DNA from: Tritrichomonas musculus
Lineage: Eukaryota > Parabasalia > Tritrichomonadida > Tritrichomonadidae
Assembly: GCA_039105265.1 (NCBI GenBank)
Contig: JAPFFF010000013.1
Coordinates: 2,790,001-2,854,000, forward strand
Length of the DNA: 64,000 nt
Direction: 5' to 3'
In this document: positions 38,730-51,061 of the stretch, piece by piece
Position numbering within the stretch: position 1 is the stretch's first letter
Layout of the letters: each line of letters starts with the position of its first letter
The notes under the pieces: model-generated
What the model was told of the DNA's origin: nothing
Database searches by the model: none
The model's input: the letters and a program-made list of their open reading frames with translations, nothing else
Program-made: the position numbers and the translations under genes

Positions 38730-41147
38730 AAAATATATTAGCATAAGTTAACATTAAAATTCTTCAAAGATAATTAAATTTTAAGTAAAAAATTAAAAAT
38801 AAAAATATTTTTTTTGCAATTATAAGTATAGTTATGAAAGTTTTAACATTTTATTAAACAAATTGATTATTTTGTTTGGCTAAGTAATCAACATTATATT
38901 GAATCATTTAATTACCCCTCTCCCCCTCTAATTGGCAAACTTTTTGTACGTTTTTTTATTTCATATACGTTAAAAAAAATTGAATCAAATTGAGAGCAAA
39001 AATTGAATGATTAAAATTTTTAAAAATTATTTTTTAAAATATTTCAATAATTTATTAATGAAAATATGATTAAACCAAAAATATACATTTTTCTTTTTGT
39101 ATATATACTATAATAAAAATATCAATAAAAAATTTAAAGATAAAAATATTATTTATTTAATAATATCAACATGATGATACTTTTGGGAATTTATAGAAAT
39201 AGGAAATTAAAGCCATCCAAATGCGTAACAAGTTACGGCGATTTATTTAAAAAATATACTTTTTCCCTATATAATAATTTGGCTATATCAGTTTAGAATT
39301 AAACTATTTCATCAAACTTTTAGGACAATCTAAATTACCTATTGATTATAAGTTGATTTATTATAGTTAAAAAATGAGATTCCAGATTTCGAACTGATAA
39401 TATGATCTTATTTCGAAAATTTCAATTGAACTAATAAGTTTATGAGAAAAATACATACGATTAATTAAATGTGAATATATGTAGATTTCAATTTCTTTTA
39501 AATTATAAAAAAGTTAATTTTTGGTGATCGATAAAAATTAATATTTGTAGATTTTTTTGTTAAAAATTCGTAAATCAATGATATTAATTACAAACAAGCT
39601 TTAATATATAATAATATGCATAAAATATACTGTTTTTTTGAAAAACTGAACTTGAAAATATTAAGAAAAAAAATAATTAATTGAACATGTTGAAAATTGG
39701 AGCAAAAAGTAGCGAAAAAGAAATTATTGATCATTAATCTGTGTTTATTTGCGATTTATATATTCAAAGGATCCGAAAAGTGAACTGCTATTTCGGATAA
39801 ATTGAATAATCCAAAAATTAAAAAATGAACTAAATAAAACATATTTTTTTAAACATTTGAATATTATAATATTATAAACAAAACAAATGCAAAAAAAAAA
39901 AAAAAAATTCGGATCTTTGAAATTTTCGAAAATAAAAAAGAAAAAAATATAGCTAGTAAGAAGAAGGTTTTTAGTTGAAGCATGTATTTATTTGAATAAA
40001 AGTAAAAAGAGAGAGAATTGATTTGAATCAGAAATAAACGCTAAATGAAAAAAAAAGTAACTTGCAAAATAAACTTCTAATCGCTGTGATTTGTTTTAAA
40101 AATGTTTTTTGATCCTCTTTTCCTTATTTTTTGAAAATTGAAAATAATTTAAAAATATCGGTAGAGCATTGGAAAAGTGAAAAAAATAATTACGAGCAGG
40201 TCATCCGATTAAGTATATATTGTTATTGAGCTGAAATTAGGGTTAAAAAACTCCGAAATTGAGTCAGCGATATTACTATAGTGAAAGGGGAATCAATTTT
40301 ACGATTTTACCAAAGTGAAAACGAAGTAATTTAAATATAAAAAATGTATTTAATTAATGGAATTATATAAAAGTTAAAGAATATTCAATAAAAATTATAG
40401 TAGGGATATAAAGATAAATGATGATTTTATAAATTTCTGAAAAAGTTTGAATTTTTCTAATAAAAAAATTTGGTCGCATTCAAATTTTATTTTTCTACAT
40501 TCAATTTTTATTTATAAAAATTGAATAAAAAATGGAAAAATGTTAATATTTTAAAATTTTTATCAGCTTTAGTAAATATGTATAGTTTATTTTTTACTTA
40601 TATTATATATTATACAATTATATATATAAAATAAAAAACAAATTTTCTTAATTACCAAGATATATGAAAAATACAAATATATTTTCTTATTTATTTGAAC
40701 GTTATTTCATATAAAGATAAAAATAAAAAAATAAACCAATACTAATTAATAGAAAAGATATCAAGAATAATAATAAATAATTACTAACTATACTATTCAT
40801 AAATTCTGGTTTTATTAAAAATATTTCAAAAACTAAATTTTAATCATATCTTAGATGTATTTAATAAAAACTGATCAGTAAAGATATTAGAAAGCCTTAA
40901 TTTTTAATATATCTTTATGAATGTTACCAAAAAAATTATTATATAAGCAAAAACAAAACAGAAATATTCAAATATATTGATTATTTGTTTTTCTGAATTA
41001 AAAGATAATCTATTTTATATAATGAAATTTAAAAATTATATAGATAAAATAATCTAATTAATAAATTAAAAATGCTAAAAATATTACTTATGCTTGAAAA
41101 AATCTAAATAAAAATATGTAGGAATATCTCAAAAAGTGAGTTGGAAA

Positions 41148-42588
41148 ATGTGTATAGTAACGGCAAAAATATAAAATTGCTTTATTTTTTAAATATATAT
41201 TGTAATTAATGTATTATTAAATATTGAATATAATATTGTCTGGTTTTAATTGATAAATGCATCGGTAAACAAAAAACTTTTTTTGTGAAAAATAATTACA
41301 ATAAATATTCAATTTAATAAAAATATTTTTTTTTTCATATCTTTTTGCTATATTGTTTTTTCGATATATTTTATATATTTATATTATTATGTTAAATTTG
41401 TTATATTATTTATTATTTCTTTAACTTTTAATATTTGCATTTGTTTTAATTATTAAAATTATATTTATACTGCAAAGGTGATATTTATGTTTTTCTTCAT
41501 GTTAGCATGTTAGTTTACTCTTGTGAGCATAATATAATACATTATTACTATCATCAGCATGACCAAGGTTTGATTTTTATTTTGACATAAAAATTGATGC
41601 TAGAACTCATATTCACTAAAATTACTCTAAATACATGAATGTATATCTCGTTGGTAAACAAAACTATAATTCTTTTTGGTTTCAATCAATAAAAAAATGG
41701 AATTTCGTTCTTTGGTATATTAAAAATTTATATTTTATTTTTTATATTTTTATTAACTCAAAGCATAATATAATTATTTCAATTTTGTTATATTTTATTT
41801 TTGGATTTATTCATTTATTCAGTATCAATAGAAAATGGATCATTGAAAAAAAAATTCAGAATGTATTTTGAATTCATATCTCAATATTTTTGAATATATA
41901 TATCAATATATATCTTAATATTTATGAGATATTGAAATATTTGAAATAACCTTTTAAAAAGTGTTTACATTTTATGACAATTTTAATATAAATATTCATT
42001 GATTGTAAACATGTATATTCATTTATTTATATCTAATATATATATTATGTTTAATATAAAATATTGTAAATTGATATTGCAGCTAATATCAATGGATTAA
42101 TGAAATTATCGAGGCCCATATTTAAAAGAAATTCTTAGATGCACCTATCGAGTAGTTTGTTGCAATTATTAGTTCATTTTATTTCATACACGAATAAAAA
42201 TAATATATTAAATTTGTAAGAAATAAAATTAACCAGAATCCTCTAAAATAATAAAAATTTAACAAAAACTAATTTTTTTTTTTTAAATTCCTTAAATTTT
42301 AGTTCATTTTTAAATATATACCTCAGGAGCATGCTAATATCAATATATGATACAGAATAAGGTATTATATTTATTAATTCTTTCTCAAATAATGTTAGAT
42401 AAGAAAGATATTCTAATTATAATATTATTAAAAAAGTTCAAAATCTCCCTTTAAAATTAAAATCTTAGAGCCTAATTGCGATATTAATAAATATTTATAA
42501 AAGAACAATGTAAAAAAATAAATAATTTGGTGGATATTTTCAAAATATTGAAAAATCCAAAATACGTTATTTTCGTTACTATACACAT
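41148..42588. mobile_element. 1441-bp MITE with perfect 8-bp target duplication
   Basis: TIR ATGTGTATAGTAACG at both ends. The target duplication GTTGGAAA is at 41140-41147 and 42589-42596. It is inserted into a copy of the AAAAAGTGAGTTGGAAATAG repeat, intact copies of which lie at 42661 and 42704. An 8-bp duplication suggests hAT- or P-like transposition rather than TA-targeting. Interior non-coding. Confidence 0.85.
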
Positions 42589-42660
42589 GTTGGAAATAGT
42601 TCAAAATTATAAATTGATAATAATTAAAAAGTTTAATTTATATATTTATAATTATAAAAT

Positions 42661-42746
42661 ATTCAAAAAGTGAGTTGGAAATAGTTCAATTTTTTTTGGA
42701 AATATTCAAAAAGTGAGTTGGAAATAGTTCAATTTTTTTTTGAATA
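42661..42746 (+). repeat. 43-bp tandem repeat, two units
   Basis: ATTCAAAAAGTGAGTTGGAA plus ATAGTTCAATTTTTTTT at 42661 and 42704. A third, split copy flanks the MITE at 41128-41147 and 42597-42606. Confidence 0.85.
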
Positions 42747-43404
42747 AACGCACTCAGAAAAATTTATTTCTTTGATATCTTTTTATTTCTACTATAAATA
42801 TTTTTCATCAATAATTAAACAAAATTAAATTTAATTGAATATTTTTTAAATATATAATATGAAAACATAACTTAATCATATATGGGAAATATTGAAAAAT
42901 ATATTAAAATCCATATTTTCAATTAGACTATTAACAATTAACTTATATTATAAACTATATATTATTATATAAAACTTTTATGTATAATTTAATTGTGAAA
43001 ATATATCTTAAATTTTGATATAAAACAATTTTTTACTTGAAAATAATACGTTAAAAATTGATAAGATAATCCCCCTTTCTATAGTGAAAGAATGAAGTGG
43101 ATAACTAATAAAGTATTCAAAAAATAGTCATAAAGCATTCAATTTTTTTTGTATTGCTTATCTATTGTATTTTATTCAAAATTAAAGTGTAAAAATAAAA
43201 CAATAATTAATGGATTTTAATTTTAAAATAGCATTATATAATGTAATTACAGCATGTATAATTCATAATTTTTTGGAAAAAAGGTTTTCAAAATAGAAAA
43301 ACAATGAAAGATTTGATTCTAAAAATGGTTATCATATAAATTTTCTATCATCTTAACTTCAATTGAATTTTTCAACGTACAAAAAGTTTGCCAATTAGTG
43401 GGGG

Positions 43405-44517
43405 AATAAACCTTCGAAAGGTCACCCTAAAATATTAACCTGACCACAAATTTTTTTTTTGGGTCACTACCCAAAAAAAAAATGAAGCGTTCGCGTTTGA
43501 CCCTTTTATTTCTAGTGTATTTTTTGGATTATTTTTTATAAAACCATGTTCTATAATTAATTTTTTATTGATTCATGTATTTTTTTATAGTGAATTTTGA
43601 TTTTAGAAAACAAAATTTTATGATATGACTTGTTATATGAAATACTTTAAATTTTATTTAGAAAAGACTTTTTTATTTGAAAATCAAGTAAAAGTTTGTC
43701 AAAACAGGATAATCTTTTAAAATCTGAAATAGTTATTAATATATCTTAATATTGTATTCAAACATGAAATAAAAGAAAGAAATGCCAATATTTTTTAATT
43801 ATATAAGTGATTAGTAACATTAATTAATAGCAAAATGAACTAAAATGCATAGTATAAACTATGAAAAAAAGATAAAAAATATAAAACAAGTAAATGAATA
43901 GTTTGTATTATTTTAAATTTGTAGATTTCAAAGCTTAATATAAAAAAATATTACGTAACATAAATTTATGTATAATTTCTCTTTTCATAAGTCATCTAAA
44001 CAATAAATTAACTGACAATGAAAATCAGAAAAAAATATGATACAAAAAAAAAAATCAATTAACTTTCAAGAAAAAAGGTTTTCTGATATTAAAAATTGCA
44101 ATTAAATAGAATAATAGAGAAAATAATTTCAAAAAACAATTTTTGAGAAAATTATCAGAAGCATTATTCTAATGAAATAAAAATTTTTATTAAAAAGGAT
44201 TGAAAAGCTTGAAATTTTTTAATAAACCTTTTTTTATATAAATATTTATTCCACATTTTGAGATAAATAAATTTTAAAAATTTCGGGTCAAAAACCGCCT
44301 TGGGTAGGCGGTAATTTGCGACCCCTGGTCAAAATATACCTAAAATTTTTGACCCGATTGAAAATGGGTAAATCGGGTACCCCTTACAAGGTCTATGGGG
44401 GAAGGGGGTATTTTTTAAAAAAACATCATAAAGCTTCAATTTATTTGTATATTATTTTAATTATATTTAAATTATTATTTTTTTCTGTTTCAAAAAACTT
44501 ATATCTAATATTTAAGG
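43405..44517. other. Transposon right arm with GC-richer GGGTC patches
   Basis: Non-coding. Two patches (43415-43505 and 44284-44405) carry repeated GGGTCA, GACCCC and GGGTAxxxGGGTA words. The words CCTTCGAAAGGTCACCC and, reversed, GGGTACCCCTTACAAGG hint at a further eroded inverted pair. Confidence 0.4.
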
Positions 44518-44680
44518 TGATTTCCGTAAAAAATTTTGAAATTTCCGTAAAATTTTTTGAAATTTCGGTAAAAATTTTTAAGTTTTCCGTAATAATTTTT
44601 GTTTTTTCCGTAATAAACCTTGCTTAGGTGTAAATTGAGAGCAACACTTTTTTTTACAATACCCACATCATACTATAGAA

Positions 44681-46458
44681 TTAGTTGTCGTCAACGACAT
44701 CATCATTATCATAAAGGTATTTTAACGCTGGTCTCCAATCTTTTAGCTTTTTATTGATTATATTAATGAGGGTGCTTAATTGTGCGGCTTGGTTTGATTT
44801 TATGAGATGCTGATAAAAAAATAAAAAAATTTTGAAAGTTCAATTTTTTGTTATTTTGAGTTGTTGTTTATTCTTGGGAGTTCGTCAATTTATTCAAAAT
44901 TTGTCTATGCCACTTTGTGAAAGTTTCGAGGGATAATTTTGGAAAAGTGGCGATTTTATGAGTCATGGAACTGTGGAAATGAAGACGTAAACTCTATGAT
45001 GATGGATTCATTTTTAATCCCTTGTCGTTCTGGTCCTCCTTATTCTCTATCGATTCTTCCTTTGAATAAGTGTATTAATTTTATTGCATTTTTATTAATA
45101 TTTAAAAAGGTCGTCTCACTCTAATTCTCTTACAAAATTCTTTCATATAAACATACAATTTTAATATTTATATTTTTAAAATATAATATCCCAAATATTT
45201 ATTTTTTTTAACAGTCATTTGGAAGATATTATAATCGATTTCACTAGCTTAACTATTTCAAAAATTTTAAAAATGAAAAAAACTATTAAATTTTTTGATA
45301 ATAAAATTAGTTGATTTAATAAGCATCGAGGAGGCAAAAAGAGCACTTTGATACCAGCATCATTCAGTTGTTTTATGGAATGAAAGATTATCCATTACTG
45401 ATTATCAATTATTGATTATTCATTACTGATTATAAGGATATCGTTAGGTTCAGCATAATCAATGAACTGTTTGACCCATTTCTTCATCTCGACTAGATTC
45501 ATTCCTTTGGTTCCTTTGTCGAGGATGAACTTTTGCTTATTGATTGTTTTGGCATTCATGTTTTTGTGCTTTATGAAAGAGACAAATCCTTCACCATCGA
45601 TTCTTATCGTGCACACCAATGTATCACGTCTCTGGACTCCACTAGAAACAACGTATGCTTCTTTATCATTTTCATCAGTCCATGTATAGGGAGGAATTGC
45701 ATCATAGTAGAGTCCTGTTTCGTTCATATCAATTTTTTCTGGGGAACTACATGGTTCCCATTCAGCTCCTGATACTTTTGTAATTCGTTTAATGTATTTC
45801 GCTTCCCATTTGGTTGTGACTGCTATTTTGAAAGATCGCATTTATGCACATTCCTTTAAAAACAATTTCAAATCATTTCTCAAAAGTTTAGGATGTCGTC
45901 CTTTAGCTTTAACTCTTTGCTTTTGTGATTTTTCTGTCATATCTTTTACTTTGTAAATTTACTTGATTCATGAATTATTTCATACTTTCTTTCCAAAGAT
46001 ATATTATTGAATTTATTTTGGTTAATGAATTGCGCAATTAAATATTTCGATTTTAATGTTAAAAACGTTGCTTTGAAAAACTGTCTATATTGATTTTCAA
46101 ATTCTTTTGTAACATCGTCAATTTTTGAATGGGGAGTGATATTTTCTTCAGGATCATATTCTGAACCCTCTGAATCAGTTATTTCATCTTCAATTTCATC
46201 AATGAATTCTACATCAGACGAATAATCTGAATAATCTGATTGATATGTCTTTAGTTCAAAAATCACTTCTTGATTTAGACACTCAGTTAGATACTGCTTC
46301 TCAAGAGGCTGGAAATTCGAAGCTTCAAACCACAAAAATGAAGGTAATGTAAAAACTTTTGAAAGTACATTTATAGAAGTACAAATCTCAAAAAGTACAG
46401 AGTACACAATCCTTTTTTTTTTTTTTTTTTTTATAAGTGTTATCTTGAAAATTAACAT
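44681..46458 (-). pseudogene. Decayed DDE transposase
   Basis: In order on the minus strand: an acidic N-terminal piece (SSDVEFIDEIEDEITDSEGS), a basic DNA-binding piece (QKQRVKAKGRHPKLLRNDLK), a catalytic core piece (45416-45841), KQLNDAGIKVLFLPPRC near 45325-45375, and a C-terminal piece (LSLETFTKWHRQILNKL; SNQAAQLSTLINIINKKLKD to a stop at 44681). The core reads IDMNETGLYYDAIPP, VVSSGVQRRDTLVCTI and PNDILIISNE. The expected DET and LIMDN aspartates are lost. Several frame changes and stops. Resembles pogo/Tc-type transposases; ends not found. Confidence 0.65.
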
Positions 46459-46573
46459 TTAAAAAAAGTTTATGTTTTAAATATAATCAAAACAATGCAA
46501 TGTTAATATTATAATATCAAAAATATTTTAAATATTATGTAAACTCCAAATAAGGTTATATCCTTTGGAATTA

Positions 46574-47048
46574 GACTTGTTATTTTGAGAATCGAAATCA
46601 AAAACGTCACTTTTTTTCATCTGATACTCGATTATCAGTTTCAAAATCTGATATCGAGATTATCAATTATCAAGATATCAGATATGAAATGTGATATGAA
46701 AATAATTGTAAACTTGATCTCAATTACCGAGATCTCGAGATCTCAAACATATTTATCTTTTTTTATAATTGGTATTTGTGATTTTAAAATATTTAAAAAT
46801 AAATAAGAGAATACATTGATGTTTATTTTAAGATTAAAATCAAAAAATACATTCTTTTTTATGAAATATTTGAGATTAAAATACGATCATATATTTATCA
46901 AAAAGTTTAATTGAAAATTCTGATATCAAAAGCAGAGAAAAAAAATTTCTCGATCTCTGAAATCGATCTCGAGAATCTGTGCATATTTATGTATCGATAT
47001 CAAAAAGTCAATCAATTATCGATCTCGAGAATCGAAGAATAACAAGCC
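46574..47048 (+). mobile_element. 475-bp MITE, GACTTGTTATT family (second good copy)
   Basis: GACTTGTTATT ... AATAACAAGCC, flanked by TA at 46572-46573 and 47049-47050. Nearly identical to 23342-23812 in reverse orientation, for example over 73 codons of spurious frame with about 5 differences. Confidence 0.85.
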
Positions 47049-47523
47049 TATTTGGAATTTTATATGATTTTTAGGAAAGTTATTTGTTTATTGAATAAAT
47101 ATGCTAAAATTAATGTTAAAAATAATATATATAATGATATTATTTATTTTAATTATAATGTTAATCATTTAATTATGATATATTTAAAAAATAATTTTAT
47201 TATTCTTTACCTTCTATTAAAATATCTTTATCTAATTATTAAATCTTTCTTTTTGAAAAACAATTAAATTTAATAATAACGATTTGTATAATAAATAACA
47301 ATATTATATAAGAAAAATGAAAAAATGTTATTGAATAAGATATAAATTGTTTAACAAATAACTATTTTTTATTTAATAAAATATAAATTTCTGAAAAAGT
47401 TTTATTTGTATTAATAAAATTGAATTGAATAGAAATTTTCAGATGAAATCGATGATAGAAAAACTTTGAATAGATTTTAGTAAATATTTGATGTTTAATC
47501 AAGAAGATTTAAAATAAAATTAT

Positions 47524-50500
47524 TTAAGGATCTTGATTCATTTCAACTTCTGCTTCACTTTTATCATTTCCTTTTTTACGAAGGAGGAAGAAAACTATCA
47601 AGAATACGATTACAGCAACAACAACAACACAAGCTATTACAATTCCAGCAATAGCGCCACCACTTAATCCACCTTTTCCACGGACTGATTTACCGCAAAA
47701 TGTTTTATTAGCGTATTCAGTTGATGTTTTAATCTTACCTGATAAGCCAATATCAGTGTCACAATCAGGTTCAAATCTTCCGCTGTAATATACATTTTTA
47801 AATTTAGTATTTTCAAAGGCTTCATTGCCAATTCTTAAGAAATAATCGTGTCTATAGAATTGTGTATATCTTTTATCAGCATCAGTATCATCATCAACTT
47901 GTTTTTCAATGAAAACTGTTAATGTTCCATCTTTAAATCCCTTGCAATCTTTGAAGGCTCCTCTTCCAACAATTATTGGAGCTTGAGTATTAACTATTAT
48001 CATTAGTGAATCAGAGAACCCAGAGCAACCTGAAAATGCGTAATTTCCAATCAATTTGACATCATTTAAATACAGAGGTCCATTCAAACCAGAACATCCT
48101 GAAAATGCATAATCATCAATTTTTGTCATTCCACCGCTTTTTTTCAAATTAAGAGGTCCTGTTAAACCAGAGCAGCCATTGAATGCATAGGCGCCAATTG
48201 AGTCAATGTTTATAGAACCTAAATTTGTGGCACCTTTTGAATCAAAGCTGATGCTGGTTAGTCCACTGCATCCTTCAAACGCGTGATCTCCAATTGTGCT
48301 GAGTGAGCTTGGAAAATCAAGAGGGCCTGTGAGTTTTGTGCAGCCATTGAATGCATTATGATTAATGGTTGTTAATGAACTTGGAAATGTGATTGGTCCT
48401 GTTAAACTAGTGCATTGATAAAATGCGTGATGATTAATAATTACAAGAGAGTTATCGAACACCAATGGACCTGACAATCCAGAGCAGCCATTGAAAGCAT
48501 CATAACCTAATGAAGTAACACCATCTATATTTAAAGGACCTGTTAATCCAGAGCATCCTTGGAAGGCACCGTTTCCAATTTTATAAAGATGATCTGTAGG
48601 AAGATTCAAATTACCAGTAAATTTGCATTGATAAAAAGCATAATGATCAATAGAGCTTACATCTTTTCCAATTGTCAAGCTTCGTGTTAATGCTTGGCAA
48701 TTATAGAAAGTGCGTTGATTAATTGTTGTAACTCCTTCTGGTAATACCAAGTCACCTGATAAACGTGAGCATTCCTCAAATGCACTACTTTGTATTGTTG
48801 TAACTGATTTTGGAAATTGAATACTTTTCAAACCGCTGTTGGCAAATGCATAAGAATTTATTGTTTCCAATGTGTTAGGCAAATTGATAGTAGTCAAACT
48901 TGTGCATCCATAGAAGGCAAAATCACTAATGGTTGAGATATCTCGCTCTATTGAAAAACTTTTACTAATTGCAGAGCATTTGTAAAAGGCTCTTTGGCCA
49001 ATTGTTAATGATGATGTTGAATCTCCTTGAAAAACTAATTCATCAAATTTATCGCATCCCATGAATGCTTGATCACCAATACCTGTTACAGTTTTAGGAA
49101 TGGTAACGGTTCCAGTTAATGAGGTCATTCGATAAAATGCTTTCTTAGGGATTTTAAATTGTTTTGGAGGGGCACCTTCTGTGTTTTTGAGAATTAAAGT
49201 CTTGAATGGGCAGCCCGAAAAAGTGTTTATTTCTATATCGATATCATTTGAAATAGAAATATCAGAAACATGTGAATCAATAGTTAATGTACCGGCGAAT
49301 TGGCAGTTAGTAAAGGCACCATTTTCGATTGTAGAAGCATTTAAATCCAGATCTCCATTAAGATTTGTGCAAAATGCAAAAGCTTCTGATCCAACTGTTT
49401 TTGTAGTATTCAATATTTTAAGTGAGCCTGAAATAGGAGTATCAAAAAACGCTTTCGAGCCAATTACATAGTAATCTCCATCTGGATTATTTAATATATC
49501 ATGATCAAAAGTTAAGGTTGGCTTTGTTTCCTTACTAAGTTCCCTGAAAGCATTTTGAGCTAAATTAACATCTGTTAACAGAATAGATTTAATTTGACAG
49601 TTTTCAAAGCCATATGCGTTAACAGCATTTGTGTATTCTTCTTGAGGGCCTTTGATTGACAAATCATCTATTTTTGCATTAAGGAATGCATTTATATCAA
49701 CAATTGAGTCTTCAATGTTAACAGTTGTTATAGTTGCACCCATAAAGGCTTTGGAGGCAATTGTTATCTTAGAAACATCAAGTGTTTTGAATGATAAGCC
49801 TTCAAAAGCATTTAGGCCAATTTTAGGTCTGGAAGAAGTTCCTTCAATTTTTATATTTTCAGTAATACCCGGACAGTTTGCAAATGCATAATCGCCAATA
49901 GTTACTGTCGATGGAATAGTTAAAGAACCTGATATTTTAGTATTATAAAAAGCAAATCCATCTATTTGTGTCAAAAATGGATAAATTACCAGCTCTCCTG
50001 AAACGCCTGTATCTTTAAAGGCAGCTGCACCAATTTGTTTCATATTTGTTAAAACAAGTGCGCCAGAAATTTCAGTTCCTTCAAAAGCACTTTCACCGAT
50101 TACTTCTACATATGTAAAATCAAGATTTCCAGTAATTCCAGTACCTTTGAAAGCAAACATACCTATTTGTGTAAGTGAACGAGGAAATCCAGGGTTTCCT
50201 ATTACTTGAGTATTGTAAAAAGCATAAGGTTTAATAAATAACAGATTTTTTGGTAAAGTAGGTTTTGAGACATCTATTGTTCCTGCTTCAAAAAAGGCTT
50301 TATCACTTATAGTTGTTATAGGTGAATTAGAATTAAATTTAAGTTTTAAATTTTTGCATCCTCTGAAGGCTTCTTCTCCAAGTTTCGAACCAGCAAAAGT
50401 GATTTGACCTATTTTTTCGCAATCTTGAAATGCATAATCATGGATATAAGTTCCCTCTGGTATTATTTGATTGTCTTGAAGTTGAATATTAGATTTATAA

Positions 50501-51054
50501 AAGGCTGCATCTTGGATATAGAGCCGAGCATCATTTTCTCTATCTTCAATGGATAATTTAAAAGTACTTTCAAAATTTGTGCACTCCGCAAAGCATAACT
50601 TACCAACGCTTGTAATAAATGAACGTAATGAATTAAATTGAGTTATAGATGACCTATAAAATGCTCCCTCTGCTAAAGATAATGTACTGGCTGGAGCAGT
50701 TCTCGTCAGGATATTAACAGCAGTAAGCCTAAAACATTTAGAAAAAGCGCCTTTACCAATTGATGTAACTGAATCTCTTATATTAACTACACCGATATCT
50801 TGACAATCATAAAAAGCATATTGACCTATGATAGGGGAGGCAGAAGTACCAACATAGATGGTATATGGGGCTTCTTTGTTATCATGGCATCCTAAGTAAT
50901 AATTTTCACCTGCTTCGATTGCTTTATCATCGGAATTAGAAGAGGACTTTAAATCAGAACATGAAGTATAGGGGTTTTTACCAGATTTCGGATATTCAAA
51001 CGAAGGAAATACTTGCACAGTTAGTATTGCAAGAGCAAAGAATCCTAGAAACAT
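47524..51054 (-). CDS. BspA-like surface protein with signal peptide and membrane anchor
   Basis: 1176 residues. An N-terminal signal peptide, MFLGFFALAILTVQVFPSF, precedes a long ectodomain of LRR_5/BspA repeats (for example TIGDHAFEGCSGLTSISF and TINHNAFNGCTKLTGPLDF; about 40 units). A C-terminal membrane segment (GAIAGIVIACVVVVAVIVFL, about 1132-1157) is followed by a 19-residue cytosolic tail, RKKGNDKSEAEVEMNQDP. This is the standard layout of trichomonad BspA surface proteins, which are implicated in adhesion. A Gly-rich stalk precedes the anchor. The stop overlaps TAAATAA. A TCACT initiator-like motif lies 8-12 bp before the ATG. Confidence 0.95.
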   Translation of the reverse strand: MFLGFFALAILTVQVFPSFEYPKSGKNPYTSCSDLKSSSNSDDKAIEAGENYYLGCHDNKEAPYTIYVGTSASPIIGQYAFYDCQDIGVVNIRDSVTSIGKGAFSKCFRLTAVNILTRTAPASTLSLAEGAFYRSSITQFNSLRSFITSVGKLCFAECTNFESTFKLSIEDRENDARLYIQDAAFYKSNIQLQDNQIIPEGTYIHDYAFQDCEKIGQITFAGSKLGEEAFRGCKNLKLKFNSNSPITTISDKAFFEAGTIDVSKPTLPKNLLFIKPYAFYNTQVIGNPGFPRSLTQIGMFAFKGTGITGNLDFTYVEVIGESAFEGTEISGALVLTNMKQIGAAAFKDTGVSGELVIYPFLTQIDGFAFYNTKISGSLTIPSTVTIGDYAFANCPGITENIKIEGTSSRPKIGLNAFEGLSFKTLDVSKITIASKAFMGATITTVNIEDSIVDINAFLNAKIDDLSIKGPQEEYTNAVNAYGFENCQIKSILLTDVNLAQNAFRELSKETKPTLTFDHDILNNPDGDYYVIGSKAFFDTPISGSLKILNTTKTVGSEAFAFCTNLNGDLDLNASTIENGAFTNCQFAGTLTIDSHVSDISISNDIDIEINTFSGCPFKTLILKNTEGAPPKQFKIPKKAFYRMTSLTGTVTIPKTVTGIGDQAFMGCDKFDELVFQGDSTSSLTIGQRAFYKCSAISKSFSIERDISTISDFAFYGCTSLTTINLPNTLETINSYAFANSGLKSIQFPKSVTTIQSSAFEECSRLSGDLVLPEGVTTINQRTFYNCQALTRSLTIGKDVSSIDHYAFYQCKFTGNLNLPTDHLYKIGNGAFQGCSGLTGPLNIDGVTSLGYDAFNGCSGLSGPLVFDNSLVIINHHAFYQCTSLTGPITFPSSLTTINHNAFNGCTKLTGPLDFPSSLSTIGDHAFEGCSGLTSISFDSKGATNLGSINIDSIGAYAFNGCSGLTGPLNLKKSGGMTKIDDYAFSGCSGLNGPLYLNDVKLIGNYAFSGCSGFSDSLMIIVNTQAPIIVGRGAFKDCKGFKDGTLTVFIEKQVDDDTDADKRYTQFYRHDYFLRIGNEAFENTKFKNVYYSGRFEPDCDTDIGLSGKIKTSTEYANKTFCGKSVRGKGGLSGGAIAGIVIACVVVVAVIVFLIVFFLLRKKGNDKSEAEVEMNQDP

Positions 51055-51061
51055 TCTAAAT

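Larger units (their letters stand above)
38922..43404. mobile_element. 4.5-kb non-coding element nested in the Tc1-like transposon
   Basis: The left end has CCCCCTCTAATTGGCAAACT and then TTTTGTACGTT. The right end is its complement, ending AATTAGTGGGGG at 43404. The TIR is about 31 bp with one mismatch. It resembles the pogo-like element's TIR at 59339 (AATTTGGCAA...AACTTTTTG). The interior is AT-rich with no supported gene. No clear target duplication. Confidence 0.7.
36699..44630 (+). mobile_element. Tc1/mariner-like DNA transposon (DD36E), 7.9 kb because of nested insertions
   Basis: The ends CACCTAAGCAAGG and CCTTGCTTAGGTG are flanked by TA on both sides (36697-36698 and 44631-44632). 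The inverted repeats extend about 110 bp and carry four or five tandem TTACGGAAA-type words. The two ends differ by only a few bases, so insertion is recent. Inside are a von Willebrand A-like ORF and a transposase, both plus strand. A 4.5-kb element is inserted at 38922-43404. Without it the host element would be about 3.4 kb. Confidence 0.85.

Noticed and set aside
41635-41871. Hydrophobic 78-codon ORF
   Set aside because: Lies inside a non-coding MITE; Phe/Ile/Tyr-rich composition is typical of AT-rich chance ORFs.
44316-44627. 103-codon ORF over the right TIR of the Tc1-like element
   Set aside because: Its repeats (VKNFEIS-type) are the translation of the TIR's tandem TTTCCGTAA words.
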